Source of the DNA: BMS3ABIN04 sp964553325
Lineage (GTDB): Bacteria; Bacteroidota; Ignavibacteria; Ignavibacteriales; Melioribacteraceae
Assembly (NCBI GenBank): GCA_964553325.1
Contig: CAZKKI010000026.1
Span: 1 to 49,385 of the forward strand
Direction: 5' to 3'
DNA: 49,385 nucleotides
This document shows, piece by piece, positions 24,316 to 32,841 of this stretch (its first letter is position 1; each line of letters begins with the position of its first letter). Under the pieces are notes generated by a model. The model saw nothing but the letters and a program-made list of their open reading frames with translations. It was not told where the DNA came from and searched no databases. The position numbers and the translations under genes are program-made.

Positions 24316-25452
24316 TTAGTTTTTATTAATATAAAATTTGTCTATTAATTTAATCTCTGTTCCCAACTCGTTATGTGTTCCTTCTTTTAAGAACCCGCCG
24401 AAAGTTTCCACAACAACGTGATCGTCTTTTACATCGTAAACCGTATAATTAAACGCTTTCAATCCGAAAAAATCCTCCGATGCTTGAGAGTTTTTGCCGG
24501 GTCCGTAATTATACTTTAAAACCTTATAATAATTAACGGCTTTCCCGTAACTCATTTCCTCGCCGGGATAAACGGTATCGGGGTTTTCTCTGTAACGCGG
24601 ATTGAATTCATACAACGGCGCGCCAGAACTTCCGGTGATAATTTCATAAACCCCGTCGACCGATTGCCTTGCGTACAAATGCTCGTGACCACAAATGTGT
24701 GCGTCCACATTATAATTTTTAAGCAATTCCCAAAATTTATTTCTTCGTTCCAAGTACCAAATACGGGTGGAATCGAGAGGCAGAACCAAATCCCGCCCCA
24801 AGTTCGGCAGTCCGTCCCGTAAATGTCCGCCGGTCGGGAATCCCATTTCGTGACTGAAAACAAAAATATGCTTTACGTTTCTTTTCTTCGCATCGGCCAA
24901 ATCGTTTTCAAGCCAATCCAAATGCTTTATATAATGCCAATCTCTTCTGTCGTCGGTAGTATCTTCGGGATCACCGTAATACCATCTATCCGAATTAACA
25001 ACCACAAAATGCGAATTTCCGAAATCGAAAGAATATGAAAGTCCTTTTTCGTCATCGGGTCCGTTATTAAAAACATTGGGAAATGCGCGGCGGAAATTAT
25101 TTTCGTCTTCTCTATGTCTGATTTCGTGGTTTCCAACGACAGGCCAAATTTTCGGCCACACTAAATTCGGATTCTTGTAAGCCGGAGCCATCACCTCTTT
25201 CCAATGGGTAAGTTCGCGGAAAGTTCTTTCGGGATCGTGTTTATGACCGTTTACCATGTCGCCGGCAAACACAATAAATTTAACTTCCGGTTGTGTTTCT
25301 AATAAATGATTTAACAAAGCCGATAAAACCGGATCGTTCACACCGTTGTACGGTCCTCTTGAGTCGGACATCGCAGCGAATTTAAATCCTTCTGCAATTA
25401 CCGATCCGTTTAAGATTATTAGTAGAACAAAAAGCTTCTTTAACTTTTGCAT
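24316..25452 (-). CDS. Secreted calcineurin-like metallophosphoesterase
   Basis: 378 residues. A signal peptide 'MQKLKKLFVLLIILNGSVIAEG' is followed at once by the metallophosphoesterase core: 'MSDSRG' (the D-x-H motif with Arg in place of His), 'FAGDMV', 'VVGNHE', 'IFVFSHEMGF' and 'HICGHEHLYAR'. Five of the usual metal-binding motifs are thus present. The family hydrolyses phosphomonoesters or diesters, often nucleotides or phospho-organic compounds outside the cytoplasm. The C-terminal 110 residues contain a beta-rich extension ('VYDVKDDHVVVETFGGF'). The ATG at 25452 has an AGAGAAA upstream. No neighbour suggests a substrate. Confidence 0.85.
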   Translation of the reverse strand: MQKLKKLFVLLIILNGSVIAEGFKFAAMSDSRGPYNGVNDPVLSALLNHLLETQPEVKFIVFAGDMVNGHKHDPERTFRELTHWKEVMAPAYKNPNLVWPKIWPVVGNHEIRHREDENNFRRAFPNVFNNGPDDEKGLSYSFDFGNSHFVVVNSDRWYYGDPEDTTDDRRDWHYIKHLDWLENDLADAKKRNVKHIFVFSHEMGFPTGGHLRDGLPNLGRDLVLPLDSTRIWYLERRNKFWELLKNYNVDAHICGHEHLYARQSVDGVYEIITGSSGAPLYEFNPRYRENPDTVYPGEEMSYGKAVNYYKVLKYNYGPGKNSQASEDFFGLKAFNYTVYDVKDDHVVVETFGGFLKEGTHNELGTEIKLIDKFYINKN

Positions 25453-25660
25453 AATTTCTCTTTATAGTTTGATTTAAAACAAAAAATAAATCTACAAAAA
25501 CAAACCGAAATATTTCGAACCGAATATTAACAATTACACGTCCGGTTGACTGCCGTTTTCTTTTTTCCAAAACAATCATCCAATTTCAAAACATTTATAT
25601 AAATGTTTAATAATTAAGGTTTTGCATAAACCGTGGGTTAATTCAGGAAGTACTGCCGAT

Positions 25661-26191
25661 TCACAAATCCATTTGTATGTCCGTTCTCGTATATTCTTTA
25701 TTAATTAAGGGAAACAAAAGTGCCAAGATAAAAACCAACACCGCCGCAAAATAAAATAAATTCCCAACCGCTTCCGCGTGGTTAAGAAGATTTAAATCCG
25801 TCAACATCCGGTTCCAATCATGATAAACTTTGTTTCCGCCAAGCAGCGGTAGCGCTTGTTGTTCGGCATCGGCGGCATATACGCTTATGTTCAATAAATT
25901 CTGGCCCAAATAAACAAGCGATATTTGCGTTCCGATTCTTTTGCCGTTTGTGTGAAAATAAAAAATGAAAAGCACGGGAATGAATATTTGCATAAGCGTA
26001 CCGCCAAGCGTGTAAATAAATCCGCCGAACAACCTAAACACCCCGTGTCCGCCTTCGTGGAAAAGCAAGTTAATATGATCGAGTATAGGGATGAACTTAC
26101 CGGAGTTAATTAACAACAAAATGACAACGGGAAGTAAAAACATTGAAGGAAGCCAATTCTTTACAAGCGGTTTTTGCATCAAGCCGTTCAT
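25661..26191 (-). CDS. Integral membrane protein with HEGGH zinc-protease-like motif
   Basis: 176 residues from the ATG at 26191, which overlaps the asparaginase stop (ATGA); an upstream GTG at 26242 would overlap asparaginase further and is less likely. Four helices are predicted: about 15-31, 45-75 (starting right at the motif), 85-100 and 140-170. 'LFHEGGHGVF' (His45, Glu46, His49) sits at the beginning of a membrane helix, as HExxH does in site-2-protease/M50 peptidases, and 'YAADAEQQALPLLGG' could supply the third metal ligand. It lacks a clear NPDG motif, so the family assignment is tentative. Coupling to asparaginase and an epimerase gives no obvious substrate. Confidence 0.7.
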   Translation of the reverse strand: MNGLMQKPLVKNWLPSMFLLPVVILLLINSGKFIPILDHINLLFHEGGHGVFRLFGGFIYTLGGTLMQIFIPVLFIFYFHTNGKRIGTQISLVYLGQNLLNISVYAADAEQQALPLLGGNKVYHDWNRMLTDLNLLNHAEAVGNLFYFAAVLVFILALLFPLINKEYTRTDIQMDL

Positions 26192-27162
26192 TCTTCGAAC
26201 ATTTTTCTTATTTCTTCCACGTCCTTCGTTATTCCCAGACACAACATTAATTTAATTCTTGCCTTTTGTCCATTTAAATATTCGGCGAAAATCACACCGC
26301 CTTTCTTAAGCCACTTCCCCGCCCCGGGATAGCCGTAAATATCCAACGTTTCCCCCGCCGGACACCTCGAGGTGAGCACAACCGGAATTCCTTTTTCCAC
26401 TGCGTACATAATTCCGTCGTACGCTTTCGGCGGCACGTTACCTACACCCAAAGCTTCAACCACCAATCCACTGATACCGCTATCTGCGGAAAATTTAAAA
26501 CATTTTTCGTCTATTCCCGCATAAACCTTTATCAAATCCACATCCGGGATAATCTTTTTCGTATTTATCTTTTCAAGCTTACGCGGCAAGCGGTTGTAAA
26601 TAACACGTCCCCTCTCAACAAAGCCGAGCGCACCGAAATCGAGACTGTGGAATGTTTCGATATCTTCCGTATGGGTTTTTGTGACTTCGCTGGCAGCGTT
26701 AATTTCACCGTTCAAACAAACCAAGGCACCCATTCCCCTGCTGTTTTCACAGTTGCAAATATGAATTGCGTCGGTAAGATTTCGGGGTCCGTCCCAATCC
26801 GGTTCCGTACTTGTTTTCATCGCGCCGATAAGAACAATCGGCTTTTCCGTATTTACAGATAGATCGATAAGGTACGCCGTTTCCTCCAGCGTATCTGTTC
26901 CATGCGTTATAATTATTCCGTCAACCCAGTCTTTATCAACATAATCTTGTACTGTTCCCGATAGTTCGAACATCAATTCGGGCGTCATGTGAGGTCCGGG
27001 GTAAGTTCCGAAATTATGAACGTGAATATTTGCCAAATCCGCAGCTTCCGGAATCATCTTCAATAATTCTTCACCGTGATAGTGTGGAACTGCTCCGCCC
27101 GTCTTTTTATCTATAACCATCGAAAAGGTACCGCCGGTAAAAATTATCACTATATTCTTCAT
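26188..27162 (-). CDS. L-asparaginase (type I/II bacterial family)
   Basis: 324 residues. Both catalytic threonines are present at the same numbers as in E. coli asparaginase II: Thr12 in 'FTGGTFS' and Thr89 in 'THGTDTLEE', with Asp90 next to it. Further on 'IGAMKTSTEPDWDGPRNLTDAI' matches the substrate-site region. There is no signal peptide, so the enzyme is cytoplasmic. It hydrolyses L-asparagine to aspartate and ammonia; glutaminase activity cannot be judged. Starts four bases inside the epimerase gene and ends four bases inside the HEGGH protein gene, so the three are translated as one unit. Confidence 0.9.
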   Translation of the reverse strand: MKNIVIIFTGGTFSMVIDKKTGGAVPHYHGEELLKMIPEAADLANIHVHNFGTYPGPHMTPELMFELSGTVQDYVDKDWVDGIIITHGTDTLEETAYLIDLSVNTEKPIVLIGAMKTSTEPDWDGPRNLTDAIHICNCENSRGMGALVCLNGEINAASEVTKTHTEDIETFHSLDFGALGFVERGRVIYNRLPRKLEKINTKKIIPDVDLIKVYAGIDEKCFKFSADSGISGLVVEALGVGNVPPKAYDGIMYAVEKGIPVVLTSRCPAGETLDIYGYPGAGKWLKKGGVIFAEYLNGQKARIKLMLCLGITKDVEEIRKMFEE

Positions 27163-28094
27163 TTGTTTTCCGTTTTCTTTTCAAAAAATTTAATTGTTTC
27201 TTCCAATGCTGTTTTCAAGTCGTGTTCCGGTTCAAATCCGAGCCTTTCTCGTGTTTCCTTTATCGATGCAAGACTGTGTTTTATATCGCCCGGGCGTTCC
27301 GCTGCGTAAATTATTTTACTTTTCGATTGGGTCAATTCGATGATTGTGTTCGCCAGCTCATTAATCGTAATTGTTTTTTCGTTAGCAACATTAAAAACTC
27401 CGCTTACATTTTCGTTTGTTGCAGCCAAAATGTTAGCTTTTACAACATCTTTTACGTAAATAAAATCTCTTGTTTGTTCTCCGTCGCCGTAAATCGTTAT
27501 ATCCTCGTTCTTCAGCGCTTTATAAATAAAGATTGGCACGGCTGCGGCATATTGACTTTTAGGATCTTGTCTTGGTCCGAACACGTTAAAATATCTGAGC
27601 GAAACGGCATTTAATCCGTATTCCCTTTCAAACATTTGAAGATAATATTCGCCGTCGAGTTTTGTAATCCCGTACGGGCTCAGTGGTTTCGGTTTCAAAT
27701 TCACAGTTTTAGGCAAAGCGGGGTCGTCTCCGTAAACCGCCGCCGAGCTTGAGAATATTATTTTTTTTACACCGTTTTTTACGCAAGAATCGAGAACATT
27801 CAACAATCCTTTTACGTTTACGTCCACGCACTCTTCCGGATTTTCTATCGATTCCGGCACCGAGACCATTGCGGCAAGGTGAAAAACGTAATCCACTCCT
27901 TGTAGTATTTCGTTGACAAGAGATTTGTTGTTTATGCTACCCTCAATAAAATCAATGCCCGTAAAGCCTTTCACGTTGTTTCTGTATCCGGTTTTCAAGT
28001 TATCGAGTATTAAAATTTCCGCATTTTGACCCGACCAATATTCAACAATGTGGCTTCCGATAAATCCCGCACCGCCTGTTACCGCTATTTTCAT
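27159..28094 (-). CDS. NAD-dependent nucleotide-sugar epimerase/dehydratase (GalE-like)
   Basis: 311 residues. Extended-SDR features: 'MKIAVTGGAGFIGSHIVEYW' for NAD binding, 'DYVFHLAAMVSVPESI', the catalytic Ser in 'IFSSSAAVYGD' and Tyr-x3-Lys in 'SPYGITKLDGEYYLQ', then 'SLRYFNVFGPRQDP' and 'FIYVKDVVKA'. These are typical of UDP-glucose 4-epimerases and related enzymes for surface-polysaccharide sugars; substrate (UDP-Glc, UDP-GlcNAc or other) is not determined. ATG at 28094 has GGAG upstream. It is the first gene of a three-gene minus-strand operon that starts next to the origin. Confidence 0.88.
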   Translation of the reverse strand: MKIAVTGGAGFIGSHIVEYWSGQNAEILILDNLKTGYRNNVKGFTGIDFIEGSINNKSLVNEILQGVDYVFHLAAMVSVPESIENPEECVDVNVKGLLNVLDSCVKNGVKKIIFSSSAAVYGDDPALPKTVNLKPKPLSPYGITKLDGEYYLQMFEREYGLNAVSLRYFNVFGPRQDPKSQYAAAVPIFIYKALKNEDITIYGDGEQTRDFIYVKDVVKANILAATNENVSGVFNVANEKTITINELANTIIELTQSKSKIIYAAERPGDIKHSLASIKETRERLGFEPEHDLKTALEETIKFFEKKTENK

Positions 28095-28505
28095 TCCGTT
28101 TTATCTCCATGTTTGGTTGACAAAATTACAAAAATAATTCGTGATTTTTCCGTTATTTGTTAGTTACAAAATTTTATTTTGTTGTAATAAAACGACTTAG
28201 AATTTTATTGAATTTTTTATTTGCTCAAAACAAAATTATATGATATTTTCAAGCGTGATTAGGGGACGAAAAAAAGTGTTGATATCATGTGGATAACTCG
28301 TTGCCGTGAAACTTTTCACAATGTTGTGTTGGTTGGCGTTTTTTTGATTATTGTGTTTATATTTATTAAGTGTTGGTTGTAAGTTGTTGTTTTGTTTGTG
28401 GTTAGGTTGTTTTTTTTAATGTGGATAACTTGTTAGCTGTTTTTTTGTGATTCAAAAAAAACTTTATTTTTGGCTTGTTTTTATGTTTCGGTAAAATAAA
28501 AAATT
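28095..28505. other. Replication origin region, part 1 (upstream of dnaA)
   Basis: A 411-base gene-free, AT-rich stretch between the divergent epimerase and dnaA genes. Perfect DnaA boxes TGTGGATAA are at 28288-28296 and 28420-28428, and a third begins at 28505. From 28321 to 28451 the plus strand is almost free of C (three in 131 bases) and rich in T and G. Within it the 10-mer GTGTTGGTTG is repeated directly at 28326-28335 and 28370-28379, 44 bases apart. Origin function is inferred from these boxes and from dnaA-dnaN synteny. Confidence 0.8.
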
Positions 28506-28513
28506 GTGGATAA
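28505..28513 (+). promoter_or_regulatory. DnaA box overlapping the dnaA start codon
   Basis: TGTGGATAA, a perfect DnaA box, contains the GTG start codon of dnaA (28506-28508). DnaA binding here could repress its own expression. Confidence 0.7.
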
Positions 28514-29906
28514 CTCAAATTTGGAAACGAAAACTTCATCTAAAAAATCTTTGGTTACTGCCGCCGGTGTTTGGAAAGAGTGTTTGAAAATTATCAAGGA
28601 AAATGTACCTAACATTACTTATAACACCTGGTTTTTGCCCATCAAACCGGCAGAGCTCGATAAAAACATTTTAAAAGTTGAAGTTCCGAATAGCTTTTTT
28701 ATAGAGTGGATAGAAGAGCATTACAATACATTAATCAACAAAACGATTCATCAAGTCCTTGGTGAAAACGGCAGTCTTGTTTATGTTATCGTAAAAGATG
28801 ATGATAATCTTGATTTATTCGACGATGTTCAACCTCAAAGGGCGTCGGTTGCTCCGCAAGTCGTTGAAGAAGAACACGAAACCTTTCTGAATCCCAAATA
28901 CAGGTTCGATAATTTCATAAAAGGCGAAGGAAACCAACTTGCCCGCGCTGCCGCCATTGCCGTTAGTGAAAATCCAGGTGAAACATCTTTCAACCCCTTG
29001 TTTATTTACGGGGGAGTCGGCTTGGGAAAAACACACCTTATTCAAGCCATTGGCAATAAAATTGTAAACGAATCAAAGAACAAAAAAGTAATTTATCTTT
29101 CAGCCGATATTTTTACTGTTGAATTTGTTGAAGCAATTCAAAATAATACCGTAAATGAATTTTCAAACTTTTATAAAAACATGGATGTTTTGATTATAGA
29201 TGACATTCAATTTTTAATTGGGAAAGAAAAAACACAAGATCTGTTTTTCCATATTTTCAACACCTTGCACCAAGCGGGTAAACAAATTGTTCTTTCGTCC
29301 GACAAACCACCCAAAGATCTTAACGGATTGAACGAGCGATTAATCTCTAGATTTCAGTGGGGCCTCACTGCCGATATTCAACCACCGGATTTTGAAACCA
29401 GAATAGCCATTCTAAACAACAAAGCAAAAAGTTACGGTATAAGTCTTTCTAATGAAATTTTGGAGTACATCGCATACAACATTACAACCAATATTCGAGA
29501 GCTCGAAGGCTGTCTAATTAAACTGCTTGCAAATGCATCGCTAAGCTCAGCCGAGATTAATTTTGAGCTTGTTAAAAAGACGGTTAAGGAAATTGCAACG
29601 GTAAGAGAAACCAATATATCCATAGATTACATAAACAAAGTTGTTTGCGAATACTTCGGCGTTGACGAAAACAAAGTCCGTGAAAAAAACCGAAAAAAGG
29701 AAGTTGTTATAGCACGGCAAGTTGCCATGTACCTTTCAAAAAAACTTACACGTTCATCTCTGAAAACGATCGGGCTTCATTTCGGCGGGAGGGATCATTC
29801 AACTGTTATCCACGCTTACAATAACATCGACAGGTTGATAGAAGAAGATTCGGCATTAAAAGAATCTATCGACACAATAAGAAATAAAATCGAATTGGGT
29901 CTCTAA
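28506..29906 (+). CDS. dnaA: Chromosomal replication initiator protein DnaA
   Basis: 466 residues from a GTG start that lies within a DnaA box; the ribosome binding site is weak. Domain I (about 20-95: 'VWKECLKIIKENVPNITYNTWF') and a short linker precede the AAA+ domain, with Walker A 'GGVGLGKT' at 169-176 and Walker B 'VLIIDDIQF'. The C-terminal DNA-binding domain ends with the DnaA signature 'GGRDHSTVIHAYNNI'. It binds DnaA boxes, opens the origin and recruits the helicase. The gene is flanked by DnaA boxes on both sides and followed by dnaN, recF and gyrB, the ancestral bacterial order. Confidence 0.97.
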   Translation: MDNSNLETKTSSKKSLVTAAGVWKECLKIIKENVPNITYNTWFLPIKPAELDKNILKVEVPNSFFIEWIEEHYNTLINKTIHQVLGENGSLVYVIVKDDDNLDLFDDVQPQRASVAPQVVEEEHETFLNPKYRFDNFIKGEGNQLARAAAIAVSENPGETSFNPLFIYGGVGLGKTHLIQAIGNKIVNESKNKKVIYLSADIFTVEFVEAIQNNTVNEFSNFYKNMDVLIIDDIQFLIGKEKTQDLFFHIFNTLHQAGKQIVLSSDKPPKDLNGLNERLISRFQWGLTADIQPPDFETRIAILNNKAKSYGISLSNEILEYIAYNITTNIRELEGCLIKLLANASLSSAEINFELVKKTVKEIATVRETNISIDYINKVVCEYFGVDENKVREKNRKKEVVIARQVAMYLSKKLTRSSLKTIGLHFGGRDHSTVIHAYNNIDRLIEEDSALKESIDTIRNKIELGL

Positions 29907-30296
29907 TCATTTAATTTTCTCATTTTTTTAATCAACAAATTATCAACACCGTTGTAAATTTTTTCCCTTATATTTTTTTAAACATGTGCATAACTTGTCT
30001 ATTAATTCGGATAACTTGTGCACAACACGGTGTTTCGCTTTTGCATTATTTTATAAAAATTAATTCCACACGGTTATTAACAACATGCAAATAAAGAAAA
30101 CCGGGTATAACTCATTTAATAACAACATGTTAGTTTAGTTATCAACGTATTAACGAACTTATTATTACTATTCTTTTTTAAAATTCACCTTATTGTTTTT
30201 ATAAAACAATTGCTTTTGTTGATAAGTCAATATAATTGAATATATTTTTAATTCTTAGTAAATTTATATATTAAAAACTATTCAATTGAGGAAGTA
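29907..30296. other. Replication origin region, part 2 (dnaA-dnaN intergenic)
   Basis: A 390-base very AT-rich gene-free stretch. It holds a perfect-class DnaA box TGTGCATAA at 29985-29993, one-mismatch boxes TTATCAACA at 29940-29948 and (complement) TGTTGATAA at 30217-30225, and weaker boxes at 30074-30082 and 30139-30147. In B. subtilis the corresponding interval contains the unwinding site, so this is the likeliest place for strand opening. Confidence 0.75.
30139..30173 (+). other. Candidate origin-unwinding element: DnaA box followed by DnaA-trio-like repeats
   Basis: A weak box TTATCAACG (30139-30147), an 11-base gap, then TTA-TTA-TTA-CTA (30159-30170) and a T/A-rich run. The complementary strand reads 3'-AAT-AAT-AAT-GAT-5', matching the DnaA-trio pattern known from B. 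subtilis in the same orientation towards dnaN. Function is inferred. Confidence 0.45.
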
Positions 30297-31430
30297 ATGG
30301 AGTTTAAGGTAAACAGTAAAGAATTAGAAAAAATATTGGCAAGAGTCTATCCAGCAATTCCCTCACGGACTCCAATGCCGATTCTGGAAAATTTCCTTTT
30401 TGCTATTGAAGACGGCTCCCTAACGGTTTACGCTACCGATTTGGAAATATCGTTAAAGTCGTCCATAAATATCGTTGCGGAAGAAAACAAAAGTATTCTG
30501 CTTCCCGCAAAACTCCTCTACGATGTTATCAGATCATTTAAAGATACGACCATAACATTCGAAATTTTGGATACCGGAAGAACAAACCTGATTACCGAAC
30601 ACGGAAAGTACAGTATAAGCTATCTCGGTACGGAAGATTATCCCGACGTTCCAACCTTCCCCGATGAAAGTATAGATAAAGAAGAGATTAACGAGTTTTC
30701 AATCAACGGTTCCGATTTAAAATATGCACTTGACAAAACAACCTTCGCACTGAGTAAAGAGGAAATGCGTCCAGCAATGATGGGAGCTTTATTCGAATTT
30801 TCCGAAGACGGTTTTAGAATAGTTACGACGGACGGACACAGATTGGTTAATTATTTACGCAAGGATATAAAACAGGATTTTAACGAACAGTACATCGTTC
30901 CGGAAAGAGCTTTGAGCGTTATTCAGAAATTATTGGATGAGAGAGACGTTAAAATTTATCTAACTAAAACTCACATTTCGTTTATGTTGAACGAAATTGA
31001 ACTTATCTCAAGATTGATTAAACATAAGTATCCCGATTATTCAAGCGTTATTCCCTTGGAAAACGAATTCAAACTTAAGATCAAAACAAAAGAACTACAC
31101 GATGCTATAAAGAGAATGATGCTCTTTTCATCTTCCAGTACGAGAAGGGTTAAGTTCTCGTTGAAAGATAACGTTTTGCAAATATCCGCGGAAGATACCG
31201 ATTTAGGTGCTTCGGGAACGGAAAACATTCCGTGCGAATACACCGGTGATCCTTTGGATATCGGCTTTAATTCGCAATACGTTAACGATATTTTAAGTCA
31301 TATGACCTCGGAAGAAGAACTTTTATTTAAATTACATTCGCCTACAAAAGCGGTGATTATTTTCCCGACGGAGAAAAAAGAGAATTTGGACTTGATGATG
31401 CTTTTAATGCCGGTTCGACTAAACAGCTAA
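30297..31430 (+). CDS. dnaN: DNA polymerase III beta subunit (sliding clamp)
   Basis: 377 residues, normal clamp length, with three similar domains of about 120 residues. The start 'MEFKVNSKELEKILARVYPAIPSRTPMPILENFLF' and the end 'KAVIIFPTEKKENLDLMMLLMPVRL' are standard; the terminal 'MPVRL' is the near-universal clamp C-terminus. As a ring dimer it tethers the replicative polymerase to DNA. GAGGAAG lies just before the ATG at 30297. recF begins one base after its stop, so the two are cotranscribed. Confidence 0.97.
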   Translation: MEFKVNSKELEKILARVYPAIPSRTPMPILENFLFAIEDGSLTVYATDLEISLKSSINIVAEENKSILLPAKLLYDVIRSFKDTTITFEILDTGRTNLITEHGKYSISYLGTEDYPDVPTFPDESIDKEEINEFSINGSDLKYALDKTTFALSKEEMRPAMMGALFEFSEDGFRIVTTDGHRLVNYLRKDIKQDFNEQYIVPERALSVIQKLLDERDVKIYLTKTHISFMLNEIELISRLIKHKYPDYSSVIPLENEFKLKIKTKELHDAIKRMMLFSSSSTRRVKFSLKDNVLQISAEDTDLGASGTENIPCEYTGDPLDIGFNSQYVNDILSHMTSEEELLFKLHSPTKAVIIFPTEKKENLDLMMLLMPVRLNS

Positions 31431-31431
31431 A

Positions 31432-32550
31432 ATGATTTTGCAACATTTGGAATTAAAAAATTTTCGTCTTCACAAAAATACTCACTTAGAGTTTTCCCCG
31501 AACCTAAATTACATTGTAGGTGGAAACGGCCAAGGTAAAACTTCACTTTTGGAAGCGATTTATTATTTGTGTACCTCAAAAAACCTGTTGCAATCACCCG
31601 ATTCCGAAGCGGTTAACTTCGATGAAAGTTTTTTTGACGTAAATGGTATTTTTTCTAACGGAACCGTTAATAAAGTCAGAGTTTTTTATAGTCTCGAATA
31701 CGGTAAAAAGAGTATATTTTTGAACGAAAAACAGATATATAAATCGGCGGACATAATAGGGAAATTTCCTGTTGTAACATTAACACAAGCCGACCATTTT
31801 ATAACGCAAGGCTCTCCTACCCACAGAAGAAAACTTATCGATTCTGTTATTTCTCAAGCCAGTCGTACGTATCTAAAAACCTTGATGGAGTATAATAGAA
31901 TCCTCAAGCAGAGGAGTAACTTACTCAACAAAATTAAAGAGACCGGTAATCCTGTTTACGAAGATGAATTGGAAGTTTGGAGTAAATCGTTAATTGAAAA
32001 AGGTTCTGAAATTATTGAAAAAAGAATAGAATTTATAGAGGAATTTAACGATTACGTTAAGAATTCGTACAACGAAATTATGGGTGAAAAGGAAATACCG
32101 TCTTTGGAATATAAATCGACAGTCGGGTTCGAGCATTTGGATGAACTGAAAGAAAAGTTTGAGGAATCGATTAAACGGAAATTAAAAGAAGAAATTATTC
32201 GCGGAAATAATTTGACAGGTCCGCATAGAGACGACGTGATTTTCAAGATAAACGAGTTCGAGCTTAAAAAATTCGGCTCGCAAGGGCAAAACAAAACGTT
32301 CCAAGTATCGATAAAATTCGCACAATTCTTTTATTTGAAAGACAAGTTAAACAAAACACCGTTGTTCTTGCTCGATGATGTTTTCGGCGAACTCGATTCC
32401 GAAAGAGTTGAAAAAATAAGTTTTTATCTGAAAAAAATCGGTCAAGCTTTCATAACTTTAACCGACTTTACGAATACGGAAAATTTAATAAAAGACGACG
32501 AAGATAAAATGATTCAAGTAAACATGGGAGAGATTGAATATGTCGTATAA
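31432..32550 (+). CDS. recF: DNA replication and repair protein RecF
   Basis: 372 residues. An SMC-like ATPase: Walker A 'GGNGQGKTSLLEAI' near residues 29-42, an internal 'HRRKLIDSVISQ' helix region, the signature 'FGSQGQNKTFQVSIKFAQ' near 282-300 and Walker B 'PLFLLDDVFGELD' near 308-320. RecF, with RecO and RecR, loads RecA at single-strand gaps. Starts one base after the dnaN stop, and its 3' end overlaps the DUF721 gene by 11 bases. Confidence 0.95.
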   Translation: MILQHLELKNFRLHKNTHLEFSPNLNYIVGGNGQGKTSLLEAIYYLCTSKNLLQSPDSEAVNFDESFFDVNGIFSNGTVNKVRVFYSLEYGKKSIFLNEKQIYKSADIIGKFPVVTLTQADHFITQGSPTHRRKLIDSVISQASRTYLKTLMEYNRILKQRSNLLNKIKETGNPVYEDELEVWSKSLIEKGSEIIEKRIEFIEEFNDYVKNSYNEIMGEKEIPSLEYKSTVGFEHLDELKEKFEESIKRKLKEEIIRGNNLTGPHRDDVIFKINEFELKKFGSQGQNKTFQVSIKFAQFFYLKDKLNKTPLFLLDDVFGELDSERVEKISFYLKKIGQAFITLTDFTNTENLIKDDEDKMIQVNMGEIEYVV

Positions 32551-32827
32551 AATAAAAAGCGTCGGCGATGTCTTAAGAAGCGATAAAAATTTCAAAAAGT
32601 TCACGCAGAAATCGAAGGAACAAACGGTAATTGAAAAATTTGAAGATATATTTCCAAAGCTTGCAAAATTGGCCGAAGCCAAAAGGGTCGAAAAAGGAAC
32701 TTTGTTCATCAAAGTGGAGAATTCCGTTTTAAGAAGCGAACTGAATTTAAATAAGAAAAGAACCATCGAGGTGATAAATAAATATTTCGATGAAAAAATT
32801 ATTACGGATATAAAGTTTGTAAATTAA
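32540..32827 (+). CDS. DUF721 (DciA-like) protein
   Basis: 95 residues from the ATG at 32540, which has GGGAGAG upstream and lies 11 bases inside recF; a TTG two codons earlier is less likely. The pattern 'ARKVEKGTLFIKVENSVLRSELNLNKKRTIEVINKYF' style, with a basic/aliphatic beta-hairpin followed by a helix, matches DUF721. DUF721 includes DciA, the replicative helicase loader of bacteria lacking DnaC/DnaI. Its position between recF and gyrB is the usual one for this family. A helicase-loading role is plausible by family and context but cannot be shown here. Confidence 0.8.
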   Translation: MSYKIKSVGDVLRSDKNFKKFTQKSKEQTVIEKFEDIFPKLAKLAEAKRVEKGTLFIKVENSVLRSELNLNKKRTIEVINKYFDEKIITDIKFVN

Positions 32828-32841
32828 GCAGAGGTGCAAAA

